From assembly GCA_037179385.1 (NCBI GenBank), contig CM074200.1:31809884-31873883 (forward strand): a DNA stretch of 64,000 nucleotides, in the 5' to 3' direction. Shown here piece by piece: positions 39,047 to 52,056 of this stretch (the stretch's first letter is position 1; the number at the start of each line of letters is the position of its first letter). The DNA is from Holothuria scabra (taxonomy: Eukaryota; Echinodermata; Holothuroidea; Aspidochirotida; Holothuriidae). The notes below the pieces were generated by a model. That model saw nothing but the letters and a program-made list of their open reading frames with translations. It ran no database searches and had not been told where the DNA came from. The position numbers and the translations under genes are program-made.

Positions 39047-39134
39047 ATGGACGGAAAAGTTTTTCCAATCTTGTTGTCAATGCTCTGTAGTACAGTTCTA
39101 AGCGTCTCAATTGAAGAAACGGAGTTACAGAATG
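39047..39134 (+). CDS. Kiss1: Kisspeptin-type neuropeptide precursor, coding exon 1 (signal peptide)
   Basis: This exon encodes residues 1-29 plus the first base of codon 30. It begins MDGKVFPILLSMLC and continues with a hydrophobic stretch to about residue 20, which reads as a secretory signal peptide with likely cleavage near Ser-Val-Ser/Ile-Glu-Glu. The exon ends at G39134 followed by the donor GTAAGG. The intron is phase 1 and 3,952 bp long (39135-43086), ending in GCTCCACAG. Joining G to the AC that opens exon 2 gives Asp30 and continues the only open frame of exon 2. The ATG at 39047 is chosen because it alone yields a signal peptide in the frame of the amidated peptides. Confidence 0.88.
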
Positions 39135-42100
39135 GTAAGGTATCCTTCTGTTGAAGGGCATTCATTGTGAGATTGACCACGAATAGACTTAGTCTTGTGA
39201 TGTGTTCGTCATTACTGTTTTATTGTAACCAAAAGAGACCCGAATCAATTTTAATCCCATGATTCTTTGTAACTACTATTTGCTTAATTTGCGTGACTGT
39301 CACCAGGAAACTAAATGGAAAGGATACCTGGGCTTTGGCATTAAAGTATTAATCATTCCAATATCTGCGAGATCTACGTTACCTAAGAAATTAACTACCT
39401 AACTTTAAAACTTTCTCTCGTAAATGACTCGGTTTAATGTGCCGTACATAATCTTCGTGAGACGCTAAATCCATGACGCTTTTCCTTCCTAATCATCAAG
39501 GAAATTGATTATTTTTTATACGTTCTCCCATGAATGGATATTCGTATTCGGATGTTGGGATATTCGCATGAATACTGCGGAAAATATTATATAATATAAT
39601 ATTTTGGTGGTTTTCCATTATTCTTTTGAAAGTTAGTATTTTTAAATGCCAAAGAAGGGAAATCAATGACTAAACTTATCACGCAAAATTGCTTCTAGCG
39701 TTTTACCTACTTTCAAAAATTTTAGTCTATTGGATTTAGTTGTCTGTGTAAATTTAAAATGACCTTAGCACCAGAAGCCCTTCAGGTAAAGTTTGAAGAC
39801 CTCGCCAAATGCGCAATAAATAGTTCACGACCTCATGAAAATCTTCGGATTGGTATCTTAATCTCGTTTGGAAAAGTTCAAAAATTCTCCCTTTTTGTAT
39901 TTATAGCTTTAGGCGAGGAAACATTGCACGAATCCTGTGAACCTAATTAAAAACTTATGCGAAGATTGCGTATAAAACTTGTTGGTACGTTTTCAGGTAC
40001 GGCAGGATATAGAGTCTTAAAACATTGTGTACTGCCACTAAATTAACCAGTTTCAGTGACAGTCAGTGATCAAACGCATGTAGTCGGAATGTTCCCTCGG
40101 ATTTTCAGTTTAGAGGGGATATGAAGTTACTCAAAGAAATGTTACAAGTAATAGTAAAAAGAAAACATGTTTTTCTGTTATTTCTGTCTATGTTGTGAAC
40201 CGATCTAAAATTAAGCTGAAGTAGAAATCCATTGTGAAGGGGTTCAAATGTTTCAGATGAGAAAATAAAACTTAGCGAAACTGGTACTTGCATTCATTAA
40301 GTTATTCAAGTTAAATGTAAGAAAGTCACATTCACTTTGATTTCTTTATGTTTCTAAATAAGTAACATTACTAACATTACCAGCGCACCAAGTTTTAAAC
40401 GCCCTACTTTCAACAAACGTATTCATCAGGGATGTTATGACCACTTCAAGCAGCCACAAAAGAGAACTGTAAGAGCCTATGGTTGCCTTAAAGTATACTC
40501 TTCGCAGGAAAAATCTCAAAACATAAAGAACACTGGCACCTGATAAAAAGAACATTTTGCTTTACACTTTGCCCATGTTTTTGTTTTTATTTTCAATGTG
40601 GATCATGTTTCAAAAAATAAGAGAAAAGAAAAAAGTCGACGTGGAAGCATTGTAAGAGTTTCCTTTAGTGATGGAGAAACGTGCTTCACCTTGAGAGATA
40701 CGTATGTTTTAATGTATGTATAATTTGATGCAATTCATACATTTGTATAACGAAGGCATCAACTCACACGTATGAACTGACCCGTTTGTGTCAGTGACAA
40801 CTACTGCGTTAGACGTCCTTTCTAAACAAATTCGTGATTTTCAGCTGTCGTCTGTGTATCTTCCCGTCTTCCTTTTAACTGATAGATGACAACTTTTTTG
40901 GGAATATTTCATATACTGTTAGAGAATGCTGCATATATTATAAGCGGCGTACCACTTGAAATGTTCCTCATATAACCGATGCCATGAATTAATACTTTAT
41001 CTACATTATCAGCCAAACAGGCCGCCAACAAAACAATTTCGATTTCGTTCTTTGCTCATCAAATTTCCTGCATGGGATTTTTGACGAAAAATCTTGTTAA
41101 ATCAAATCGATAGATTACCATTTGAGGCTTTTAACAAAAAAAATGAAAGAATAAATAAATTACTTTTACAGTTAACCTTTTAAGCCCAGTCACTTGTGAC
41201 ATTTCGAAATCTACACATACACTGAAGGGCGTGGGTTAGGTTAAGAATATTAGAAAAATGAAAGTTTGAAATGTAGTGGAGGCCAAAAAAGTAATAATGC
41301 CCGCAAAAACGTCCTTCAAATCTTTTTCAATCTGAGGTCAAAGGGCAAGAAACTCCACAATTGCTAGGCTGTGTTTCTAGCTCCTTTATCTGGAGATATC
41401 CAGAACCCGAGATATCCAGAACCCTTCATGAAGCTTATTCTTGTGAAGTTAATAAATTGGGATCATGTGAAATAGTCATCTGAATATATTTTCAATGTAG
41501 AGGTTTTTTATATGACTTCATACTAGGCCTTCTCCCGTTGGGCATGTTGGAGTTCACGTAACTACATAGTGAACCACACTGGACACGCTTTGCTCGATGT
41601 TTTTGTAAGCACGGCGCATTTCACAATATTCACTGTACAGTGCGTTCAGCTCAAACCCCCATGTAATTGTACTGGTTAATTAAAGTTCATATATAATTAT
41701 ATGCTTACGAAGTGAACAATGTAACCGCCAAGTCTAAATTTTACACATGTATATGTTTGTCAAATCTAACGAAAACTTACAAGTGTAATAGGAGTGCTTT
41801 ACCCTTTGCACTCACATTGATTCTCAAAGTATAAAATACGTGAACGCGTCCTGTAAAGCATGACTATACTAAGTCTTACTTTCTGCTGAGGCAAAAATCC
41901 ATTGTCATAAAACACCAAAATCCGTAGAAATAAGTCCATGTGAAGTTCAATGCATGGTAACCCATTGCATGCTGATTTTAACATCACATCTTTAAAATAT
42001 ATAAAAGAAAATGAAAACGAAATTGTGTGGAATACAACGTTTCAAAATTAAATGATGAATGTTAACATATTTTCTTAAAATCGGTTGGTTCTAATTGTAG

Positions 42101-43086
42101 GTTGACCTTTGGCATGGTGAACCATTTGTTCAATTTCCGACTGACCAGGGAATTTCTGTGAGACGACTCCCTTACTTGACATACCCCTTCTTCATCGTAA
42201 CTTATAATTGATCCACTACAGTCACTCCTTGGCGTTCCATTCACGGTCATCCTATATGCTGTTTGTCCTTTCAAATCGATACCAATGCTACCGCTAAAGT
42301 CGTTTTAAGATCCTATTCCTCATACATTTATTGACAGTACTTAGCATTACTGTACGCCTTTCAGGCAAAATATATCGGTCTTCAAGTAGGAAAATTAGAC
42401 TAATGCAATTTGTCCACACTACCGTTGATGGACTTTTCAACAAGTGCTCGTTTGTAGGAAATTAGGCCAAAGATCATTTGGAATTTCACTATAGAGAATC
42501 TTTCCATTTTTTTACAGAAGAAGGCGAAGTCGGAAAATTTAATATTATCGTGTGCATATGACATTTGCACAAATCCTAAGGCTGAATTGACAGTTATTTT
42601 ATAACAGTGTCACACAGACTATACTAAACTGAAACAGCGCCTCCAACTAAGAGATCACTTGTGAGCATTTTCATCTGGAAATATTCATCGGAAGGCATCC
42701 TCTTTGTGCAAGACAAATATATCAATAACTATTGAGCATTAACGTGGAGCTATTACGTAATAACTCCATGATATTAACTGAAACAATTCATTTCAATTTT
42801 TTGTCCAAATTTCAATCATGATTAAAGGAACACCATCCTAGGTTCTAGGCTGTCGAACCCCTAATCTTTAACCTACAACCTTTTTAAGCAAAGTATTGCA
42901 TATCTTTGTAAAATATTTATCCCCGTCAACAAGCAGGGTGTGATATGTAATATGTCAGTTTTATTTATAGTGAGGCTTTTACGTGAAACGTTGGTGTCGC
43001 AAGAGTCTTGTTTACTTAATTTTAGAAGTAACAAATATTCATTAAATTTTGTACAACTTTAATGACTTATTTCCTTTGCTCCACAG
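39135..43086 (+). other. Kiss1: Kisspeptin gene intron, phase 1
   Basis: The intron is bounded by GTAAGG (39135) and GCTCCACAG (ending 43086). It is AT-rich and I see no other gene in it. The short open frames inside (for example 39759-39950 +, 40346-40555 -, 41799-41987 -, 42062-42274 -) have no recognisable domain. An in-frame ATG at 43062 lies in this intron, so it is not the true start of the exon 2 reading frame. Confidence 0.8.
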
Positions 43087-43535
43087 ACTATGGGGAGTCT
43101 GGCTCAGAGGGAAGGATTTTGAAACTCCTCTCACAATTGTTGACAGACGAAACGAACCAAGACGGGTACGGAGGTGGGGAAGAAGTGATTTACCCAGATG
43201 TAAATATACCAATGCTTGACAAATATCCAGCTGAAAATATTGGTGTGGATGATTTCGACGTAGACGAGGCCAAGGCATTGATTTTGAAATCTCTCTCTAG
43301 CAATGGAATACCCCTGGATACGAAACGAGCTGGTACCTTGGATTGCTTGGAGCAGTCTTGCGAAGGCGTTGAGCGGCGAAGACAACCTAGTCGGAACGCC
43401 CATTATAGGACGCTTCCATTTGGCAAGAGGGTACAAAGACAAACATATTCCACGGTCAGAAATCCTCGAAAACCATCATCGAAGAAAACAAGGGGAAGAT
43501 TAAATCCTCCACCTCTGCTTCCCTTCGGAAAATGA
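43087..43535 (+). CDS. Kiss1: Kisspeptin-type neuropeptide precursor, coding exon 2 (both mature peptides)
   Basis: This exon completes a 178-residue prepropeptide. Residues 30-108 are an acidic spacer. Lys109-Arg110 precedes the first peptide, residues 111-141, which starts AGTLDCLEQSC, ends NAHYRTLPF and is followed by Gly142-Lys143-Arg144 (amidation plus dibasic cleavage). Cys116 and Cys121 can form a disulfide. After a basic linker (145-163, ending Lys162-Lys163) the second peptide ends LNPPPLLPF, followed by Gly177-Lys178 and the stop. Two amidated peptides, a long one with an N-terminal Cys pair and a shorter one, are the known arrangement of echinoderm kisspeptin-type precursors; vertebrate kisspeptins end in RF- or RY-amide, here it is LPF-amide. 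Such peptides are released from neurons and act on GPR54-type receptors. The length is close to what I recall for sea cucumber precursors (about 180 residues). A less likely alternative is another LPF-amide family. Confidence 0.92.
43329..43421 (+). other. Mature kisspeptin-type peptide 1 (31 residues, predicted amidated)
   Basis: Residues 111-141, released by Lys-Arg on both sides with Gly142 as amide donor. It holds Cys116 and Cys121 four residues apart, as in ambulacrarian long kisspeptins. An internal Arg-Arg-Arg (126-128) could be cut to release a shorter C-terminal form ending RTLPF-amide, but in long-form kisspeptins the chain is usually treated as uncut. Confidence 0.8.
43488..43526 (+). 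other. Mature kisspeptin-type peptide 2 (about 13 residues, predicted amidated)
   Basis: If Lys162-Lys163 is the cleavage site the peptide is residues 164-176 (TRGRLNPPPLLPF), with Gly177 as amide donor and Lys178 as the last residue before the stop. If that site is skipped, the peptide would run from Val145 and be 32 residues long. The N-terminal boundary is therefore uncertain; the C-terminal amidation signal is clear. Confidence 0.7.
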
Positions 43536-44015
43536 AGATTTTCCCAAATTTTAGATAAAAAACGACAAAAAAGAAAAGCAAACTCGGTTCCCACAGTATT
43601 CATTACTTTATCAAATTCTTTCTCTATCTTCTGATGACTATTTAAAATTGAAGTCACTGTAAATTTTATTTTGTCCTATTGAATTATTGTATATGATGGT
43701 AACTTATTATAAGGACTTGTTACTACACTTTTATCCAAAGAGGTGAAATTATTATTGACAGCAAATTTTTCCTTTCAAATTGCTAATGAGATTTCGTTTG
43801 CATTGAAGTTATTGCAGGTTGAATACCAGAATTGCTTATCACTTAATGATACGATGTTGTTTAAGATGAGATCTAAAAAAGTGGTGAGTATTGTAAAACT
43901 TAAGTTTGATATTTCTGTTCTAGGTGGTCGCCTTTTGAAGTTCTACGGTCACACCACCTGTTAAAAGGATATGTAACTTCATAAATGCAAGGGTCATCGC
44001 TATAATTGATTTCGT

Positions 44016-44021
44016 ATTAAA
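44016..44021 (+). terminator. Candidate poly(A) signal of the kisspeptin gene
   Basis: ATTAAA about 480 bases after the stop codon is the first AATAAA/ATTAAA hexamer downstream. A second ATTAAA is at 44496-44501. Hexamers occur by chance in AT-rich DNA, so this is only a candidate. Confidence 0.3.
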
Positions 44022-44501
44022 TGGTTCGTGGTTAAAATTTTGGAGGTGAGTTTAGTCCAGTCCAGGGGTTAGTTTCATCAGAGATTTCTAAATTATTTAG
44101 GATAGGGTCACTGTATGTTTTCATGAATTTGTTGAAATATATATTAAAAAGCACGATAAGCCGCTGTTGTCTATGAGATGTAGGTTTCTTCGAAGAAAAA
44201 GGTCTGGGTAACATCATGGGGGAAGGGAATTACTATTTTGAATTAGACCTTTGATGATAGTTTCTCATCGTTGGTAAAAACTGAGAAGTAGATCGGGTAC
44301 CTGAAAACAAAACAAGCAATTGGACAAACGAGGGCTCCCTCTTTAAATCAATCGAACTACGTTCTTTCATACCGTTTCAACAGTTTTAACTTTGTTGATA
44401 TTATTGCGTAATCTACGAGAATAGAAAGTTTAAAAGTGTAATTTTAATTTTAAGTGTACGTAATATGTCGCGCCTGTCTTTGTTTGCATATAAAAATTAA
44501 A

Positions 44502-45383
44502 GCTCAAAGCTCAGGTTGTTGATTCGTTAATTCATTTATGCTGCGGTAAAAGGGTGCGGAGAGAAGGTAAAGTAAAAGACATTGCAAACGGAGGAGATTG
44601 GTGTGATAAAATCTCTTGACACTCTATCGCCTATATTTTGTGTAAATCCTTCGATGCAACCCACCATGCTGTTGCAATCACAGTAACAAAAATGACCCGA
44701 CAAATTCTGTGATGTTGATTGGACATACCCTGCAGTCGAGATGAATAATTTTGGTTTTATGACCTGTTCGGAATATTTATAACATTTCATGGAGAAGACG
44801 AGTACGTAAATGCAATGTGTGCTCTGTAATGTGCATTCAGGTATTTGCGAATTGGTTGTCACACACAGCCCTTGCTGTTGGTCTACAATGCTAACCTCAT
44901 TCTATAGCCCGCAATCTGCAAACCTGAAGCTATGTTTCATTAAGTCCAGCCAAAATATTTATGCTATTTGGTGTTCAGTGTAGAACTTATGCATTGAAGC
45001 TATCTGTACTGCATACTTTTAAAGAGGGCGCACTTCATGTTCTATATCAGTATTTAAATTTATGGCAGAGATATTTTACTAGGATTCTTCATAGCGCACT
45101 GTATTGTATTCACGCATAAAAATAGGACATACTAGTCGCATTGCAGTGATATCGATTTTTCAACTTTTTGAATTGAATGCAAAAAGAAAGGTCCATAAAA
45201 AGTACAAAAAAGTTTTGAGTTTCCTTCACAAAGGAAAACTAACACATTCCCTTAACCGTTTATTTGAGAACATGTTGCCGCTAAAAAGAATAAGGTGAAT
45301 AAGGACAGTCGTCGAAGTGCTAGTTCTGCTATGCGTGTGATTCACAATAATGGATGAAACACTGATGCACCCACCTAACCCAG
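44502..45383. other. Gene-free sequence after the kisspeptin gene
   Basis: No gene recognised; the 108-codon minus frame 44536-44862 has no domain and no good splice sites. Confidence 0.5.
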
Positions 45384-45629
45384 TATAGACCTTATGCATA
45401 TGAAGCCGCAGAGCAGAAGGACAGAAAGTGCGCCCTCCGATGAGACAAGAGCTTTACACTAGGCTGCCACCCATACCAACAAATGTAAACAAATGATATA
45501 CTTGGTTACAGGGAGAGATGCACAGTACTCCACTTCGTGCGTGTGGAAAACCACGTCGTGTCCAAAATCGTGAAGTCAATTGTTTGCATCCAAAATGGCG
45601 TCACCTGGTATTAATGCATAGGGTCTATA
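45384..45629. mobile_element. TA-flanked MITE with TATAGACC ends
   Basis: 246 bp between TATAGACCTTATGCAT and the inverted ATGCATAGGGTCTATA (one mismatch). TA at both borders is consistent with a Tc1/mariner-type target site. The interior is gene-free. Confidence 0.7.
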
Positions 45630-48600
45630 GAATGTCTATGTTATTAGTCTTATGGGATGGCACTGACCTGTAATTAGCTCTCAACAATGCTGATACTCAT
45701 GCTGGTCGTCTGTAGACTAGAACTGTATATGATGATACTCAAGAAATTAAACCTTAACTACAGTTTCTATATTTTTGTGTCATACTTCACCAAAACATTC
45801 GGCTTTGTGTTCGGCCTATATTTACAGAGATATGGGACTTGTTGCCCTGTTTATGTAAGTCAGCCAATGCATTAAGACAAAATAAGAATCCGTTTAATTC
45901 CATCATAAAGTTGTGAAAATATACATTTATAACACCATTGCTATCGAAGAAATCTCTTTGGCACCAGTAATCACGTTAAATGAAATGTATATCCTAGATC
46001 ATTGATACTAAGGTACTAAAGTACTATGAAAATTGATCAATTCGAACTACTGTTCAAATGAGACTTTATTTCTCAAACGGAATACTTTGATTTTCCTCTT
46101 GAGAATAAAACAACATTACAAATGTCATCCGCATAAAAATAACTGATTTCATTCACATTTATTCATAATGTTATTCATGAAACAGGGACAATAAAACAAG
46201 TTTGAAATTCACAACACCCGTATTTTCATAGTTTGTAAAAATGTGCTTCTGTGATTCTTCTTTTATAGACGACAAAAGACAATGTCGCCCCCAATTTTTA
46301 TGGTGCGTTTGAATCCCTACATCAGAATACCGATAATCTAGAGCAATAGATCTTTTTTCAAATAGCAATCATTTGTGGGATTGTGGGAGAGACTTTTTGT
46401 AAGTGTCGTTTTACGCCACAGTAAAATGACATTACAAAGCGTATCTTACAATGCTGAAATTCCTAGCAGGAAAATTGCCCATGATCAACAATTCAGGTCG
46501 TCCTTTAAAGCAATCTAGTTGAACTGATGTTAGCACACCCCACCCCACCAGCTCTACACACACCAACAAGGTATATAAACAGATAACTTTCTTCACATTT
46601 CTTTCACGTTTAAACCACCAATATAATGAGTGTACGTTAGGCTTTGTGAATAAAAATTCGACCGAAAATGTGGACTGTAGATGCCCACAATAGAAATGCC
46701 TTCTTATTTTGATGGATATTGTATTTTATCCAAACGTGTGAATTGTTCCAATCATTGGGTAAGCTCGAAATAGCATGCGTTAGGGTCATCTTCATTAAAT
46801 CCACTGTTAAATATTGCGAAGTCCTTTGAATAAAAAAGACAAAAGTTGCACTTTGCTCTTCATCCGTCTAATTATTTCAAGAATTTATTCTTTGTGCGGA
46901 TTCTTGACAGTCTTTCCCAAGGATATGAGATTTCCCCCTCCCCTCCCAAAGGCCCCTTCAGAGAATTTTCAGCTGGACGATTTGACAATGAGAATTTTGA
47001 CCAATACAATGAAAAGCTCTTTGTTGTGAAAGCTGCCAGGCGGGTGGTATTTTGAAAGATTTCTTTTAACTTCAGTGTTTCGAGTAGAGAAAAAACGATA
47101 GCGCTCCTGCTAAAAACGAAATTGAACTAGTCCATAGGACACAGTTCGATTAAGATTCTACCGAGGCATTACACGAACATAGAGATAACGCTCCCTGTGG
47201 GAAAGGAACAACACGAAAAAAGCCTAACTTTAAAGTTATTATACAGTCCACTGGTCAAGGGAATTCCCTGTGGGAAGGATAGTGCCTGTTAAAACCCAGT
47301 GGGCCAGGCGCTCAACTCCTTAGCTTGTACTTGTAGGCTGAGTACAAATATTCACATAAAGTGCCGGTAACAAGTGAGCCAAATTAGAATTCGGTGCAAC
47401 TAACCTGCTGGAGACACCGACACGTTTGTTTCAATCCGGGCCTGTGCTTACATTGCATGCTCGACATTCCAGTTAATATGGACTTCGAAGCACAACAGTG
47501 CTAGAGTACAAATTTAAGGACGTATAATAAAGCCGAAAGTCGATCACAGCACTGAGTATGTAAGACCTCCACGCAGGATCGATTTTTTCGTCAATTACTT
47601 GAATTTAATTAATTAATGTCAAATAATTGCTGTTCCTCCTAGCATGATCATTTTTCAACTTGGGAATCAATTTTATTTTGACCAAAACCTTTGAAAAGAA
47701 AGGATCTTTCGAACATTTAGCTCTTGCCCTGGCCCATACTAAAAAGTAAAACCGAAGGAAGTGGTCGAATAAGTGATAACAATTTTTCAAGCTGATTGTT
47801 CGTAGTGATTCCTATTACTCTACTGCGGGATTCGTTTATAGAAGTCGTCTACTGACGACATAAAAGTATGACTGGTAGGATGCTAAGCCATGATGCAAAT
47901 TTTCATATGTTAGAGAGGTACTTATTTTAAACATGTTGGTAAAACTTGCATGGAAATCCAAAAAGTTGTTCTCAAGATGTTTAAAGGTTAATGGTCACAT
48001 CTTCAAGAAAAAGGAAACTTGAAGGAGCCACATATGACATCGTATCCTTACACAACCACTTTGTTCCCCAACAATCACATAGTATCAGATAGTGGTTACG
48101 TACTATGTAGCATAAAAAGTTTACAAACTTCGCATCCCCCACATGGTAGTCGTCCTATCTCTTTTAATTTCAAGGTCAATGTAACAGTCTAAAAATGTAG
48201 AGGGAAGCAGAATATTTCTTGTCACTGTGAGGAAGCTCACTTTGGAACACAAATCCATTGAATTCATTTCCTGATACATCGAGAAATGCATGTCTGATTT
48301 GAATGGCAGTTTCACCACACTGTGTAGATTTTGTTCCTTTGTCACATGTAAAATTAAATGTTTGCTTACACGTCCCCTTTAACACTAATAGACCTTACTC
48401 TTTGTTATGTTATCAACGTCATTTTGGATGAAAAGAAATGAATGAAACACAGAATTCGGTGTAAGGATCACAAATGGTCGAAAAGCTGGGTTGTGGGGGC
48501 GTAGCTAATTTCCGAATTTTCCGGTAGAAGGTGATTTGCACATTGGCGTGACTTACTCATACTGATTCAAACGTCGAATTGGACAAAAGTGATGATGTGT

Positions 48601-51600
48601 ACTGACCATATGGAACTTTCATAAAAGTGCGCATTATTTTCTCAGTGCTGTATTGTCTATAGTCAGGAGAGAAATCCCGGGGCAAAGGTAATAAGGAATC
48701 CCGCCCCTTGAACGATGAACATTTGTACTTTGACTTTTACTTCAAAATCTAGCGGTGCTGTGATTTCTTTCTTTTTTCTAAAGATACTGGACATCCACCT
48801 TTAATCGATTCTGAGAGAATGTGTTGTATTCCCATGTAAAATGTGACAAGAAAGTAACTGAGATGCTATATTAGATACCGAACGAATCTCGAACACTGAA
48901 AATCGGTTCAGATTTGGTGAAGTAACGCACGAAAATAAAATTAAAAAGCTGGAATATTATTAAACCTTTCCAGAACAATCTGTTAATTTTTTCATATCTC
49001 GGACAAAAACATAGCAGATAGATACTTCATGTTCCAAAATGAAAAACGATAATAATTATCACAAACGAGTATTATTCCTTGGCATTATCGGCAGTAATAC
49101 ACATGTCTACTCAAATCAGAAATCTCAAGGTCAGCTAGTTAGGCCTATCTGCGGTTTTCTGTCGTTAGTTCTAGGAGAATTTTCTAACGGGAGTAAAGCT
49201 AACTAGTCAGGGAAGGTGCACTTGACGTGGACGTCTGTAGAATGGTCTGTAGGTTTGTGTACTAGTCGTAAATGATGTGATTGGGAACAACAAAAGAGGA
49301 GGGCGCTCAAACTATTTTCAGTTAATATTTATCGAGGTATTTGTCAGTGTATATGTGTTTCATCACAGACAACTGTGGAAGGAAAACGATAAACATGCGT
49401 ATCTGCAAAGAAGGACCGAAATAGCATGACATCAGTGGGGACTCTACTTATATTGCCTTTATTTCAATAGATGTCTTCATGGCCACGTCATACAGCACCA
49501 AAAGACTACTTAAATCTATGATATAAAAAAGGGGTCGTCCCCAGTTCTTGATGGACCCCCGATTGGTAGGTGTGTATTCAGATCCTATCTTTACCCTATG
49601 TTTACATTGTCATGTACGTTGTATTGTAGTTTTATGCAAATATAGATTTGTACAAAAATAGTTTTGTACAAATAGAATATCAAGCTGAAGTGCAGTAATG
49701 CATGGGGTGGGGCGGAGAAGATTTCCCTGTGTGAGTGAACAGCTAAACATGATTACTTTCATGGGGGAAGGTAAATTGTTGCGGACGGGATGGTGCCATC
49801 AATTTCCCCAAGTGAAACGAGACTGGCGAAGAATGGTGTGTATTTAGTCCGAAAACGTACACACCGTTTTGCAATATCGTTTTGGTTCAAATTGTGAGTT
49901 TTGTGTCTCATAAACAGGGACCCACATGGTACAGAAGAAAAGCAAAGATATTACAAAACACGAAAACAGTACCTTCAACTTTTGCAACTTAGTTGCCGGC
50001 ACCTTTTTGTAATTAATTTATTTTTTTCGTAAATTTATCGCATTTTTTACAGTGAAGGATATCTTCATGGGTGCTACGAATGACCCCCCCCCCCCCCTTC
50101 AAATTCGACTTTAATTTTAATAAAATCCCAAACTTCCAAAATTTCTGTTATTACCTTACCTTTTCAATTTTAATTCTTCTTACAAAAGCAACTCGTCACA
50201 CTTATCGCGACTTCGGACTGTTGACCCGGAGTAAAGGAATTTGTTGTCCCCAGTAGTGTATATCCTGGTGCCATCATGCTCATTGAAGGAAGAGATCATC
50301 TTGACATGTATTTGGAAACCTTACCAAGTTTGGACACATTTCGTTCACAACCGTACATTATTAAAAAAGGGAAGAAATAGTGGAGGAAAATAAAGAAGAA
50401 ATTCATCGCTAAGTCACTTGAATGGTGGCGCTGTTTATTAATTGCCTTGTTAGGTCAAAAGATGAAATACCTACGAACAAAGTAGACGGACAAGGCAACA
50501 AGCTTAAGTTTCCTTCGCTGCCCTCGAATTTTCTGGGACATAACAATGCTTTCAAACAAACAAACAAACAAAAAATGGGTGAAAATTGATTTTTTTTTTA
50601 AATTATGTATTATTTGTCTTCTATATTGTTTACAATTTCACGTATAAGCCAGAAATGAACATTACTTGAAAACATAAACTTATAGTAGAGATATTCATTT
50701 TAAAACTAAGCGAAAGAATATGGTATCGTAGTTTCCCCACAGATTATCTTAAGATGATGCGTTAAATGTAGGATTTCTCTGACAATTGTGGAGTTTTAAA
50801 CAGCACAAGACAAACTCCATCACTGAACATCGATACATGGTATTAAATTGACTCAAATTAGATTACCTAAACGTGCTCTTTTAAATTTTATTCATGTGGA
50901 ATGTAATTCAAGCGTGATAAAATCCAAAAAGACATAAGAATAGGTCTTTGATTTTTTTCCATTGAAAGTGAAACAAAAATGCTATGAAACGATTAGCTTA
51001 TGGTGATATAGGCTAATGCATTCCCTCTTGGATGTATTTGGGTGTTATCATAAATCTTATAGAGTGATGATGTCTTCCGCTGGCAAGTTCGTTTGAGGAT
51101 GGAGCCGTTTTAACATCGAACTTTTTGTACCTACTTCTCATATTAACCGGAAAACCCAAAACAAATGTTGCTTATGTTTTCTCTCAGTGATAAAATTTTA
51201 AAGGGTAGACACACCAGCCAAGCAAAAAGGAAGTGGGATTAGTGATCTACAGCAAACATTCGTTTAAGCGTCATAAAACAACATTTCATTGAATTATCAT
51301 CTTTGATTATATTGCTTCACATTTGCTTTCTTAAAACTCAATTTTCTGTACACCAACTCACCTCATTTCGTAAGAATGTTTCTTGAACATGCTGAACACA
51401 TTTTCACAAAAGCAAACAACTCTTTTTCGACCTCTCTCTCTCGAAAAGTGGCACTATGAAATAATCTCGGATTTTGTTGTTGACAACGCCTGAAATACAC
51501 CCTTAAAATGTTACACCAAACATTCTATGATATCAAAAATTTCAGTATTAACTTGGAAGTGCATTAACTTAGGAAAACTTTAAAAAGGAGCACTAAATAA

Positions 51601-52050
51601 TGATGACTGGTGTGATGAATGGTCATGCATCAAAGTAAGATTTAACATATGTGGCTAATCCAACCTACAGGTACGGCAATTCTTTGTTTTGTATAAGAAA
51701 TGATAGACTTCCAGGTTTTCAGAGGCTTTTTGTTTTTGCTTTTGTGATTGCAGCTTTGATATCAATCCCTCTTGGTGAGTTTTCTTTTAAGGACATGAAT
51801 ATCGAAACGGCATTTGGAGTTAACTAATTTGATATCACACACTCGAAGGCAGCTCTGTCGCATTTAGCACAAACTTTGCCGGATATATATTTACTTGAAA
51901 TAAACATCTGTATGGTCTTTTCATAGCATTTCACGTCTGACATATTCATAGCTCATAACATTCTTAACTTCAAATTTGAGTTACCACACGATTGCACGAT
52001 AGCCATCAGTTGAAACAGGAATCTGAATCGGCCAAATATTTTGGTACATC
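45630..52050. other. Intergenic stretch between the two convergent genes
   Basis: No exon recognised on either strand. Simple sequence includes a CAAA tetranucleotide run near 50553-50572 and eleven or more C at 50086-50097. The overlapping plus frames at 46814-47055 have no supported identity. Confidence 0.5.
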
Positions 52051-52056
52051 TTTAAT
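52051..52056 (-). terminator. Candidate poly(A) signal of the minus-strand gene
   Basis: ATTAAA on the minus strand (TTTAAT on +), about 250 bases past the stop of exon D, is the first canonical or near-canonical hexamer downstream. Weak evidence only. Confidence 0.3.

Noticed and set aside
43062..43086. ATG at 43062 as the start of the kisspeptin frame
   Set aside because: These bases form the polypyrimidine tract and acceptor of the intron, and this start gives no signal peptide; splicing to 39047-39134 does.
43131..43442. Minus-strand open frames opposite kisspeptin exon 2 (also 43042-43278 and 43403-43657)
   Set aside because: They are antisense shadows of the coding exon with no features of their own.
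46814..47055. Two overlapping plus-strand frames, one rich in Asn/Phe/Asp
   Set aside because: They share the same bases in different frames, and neither has a recognisable motif or splice context.
51752..51772. 21-nt plus-strand microexon between GATTGCAG and GTGAGT
   Set aside because: Splice-like borders exist, but there is no neighbouring plus-strand exon to join it to.
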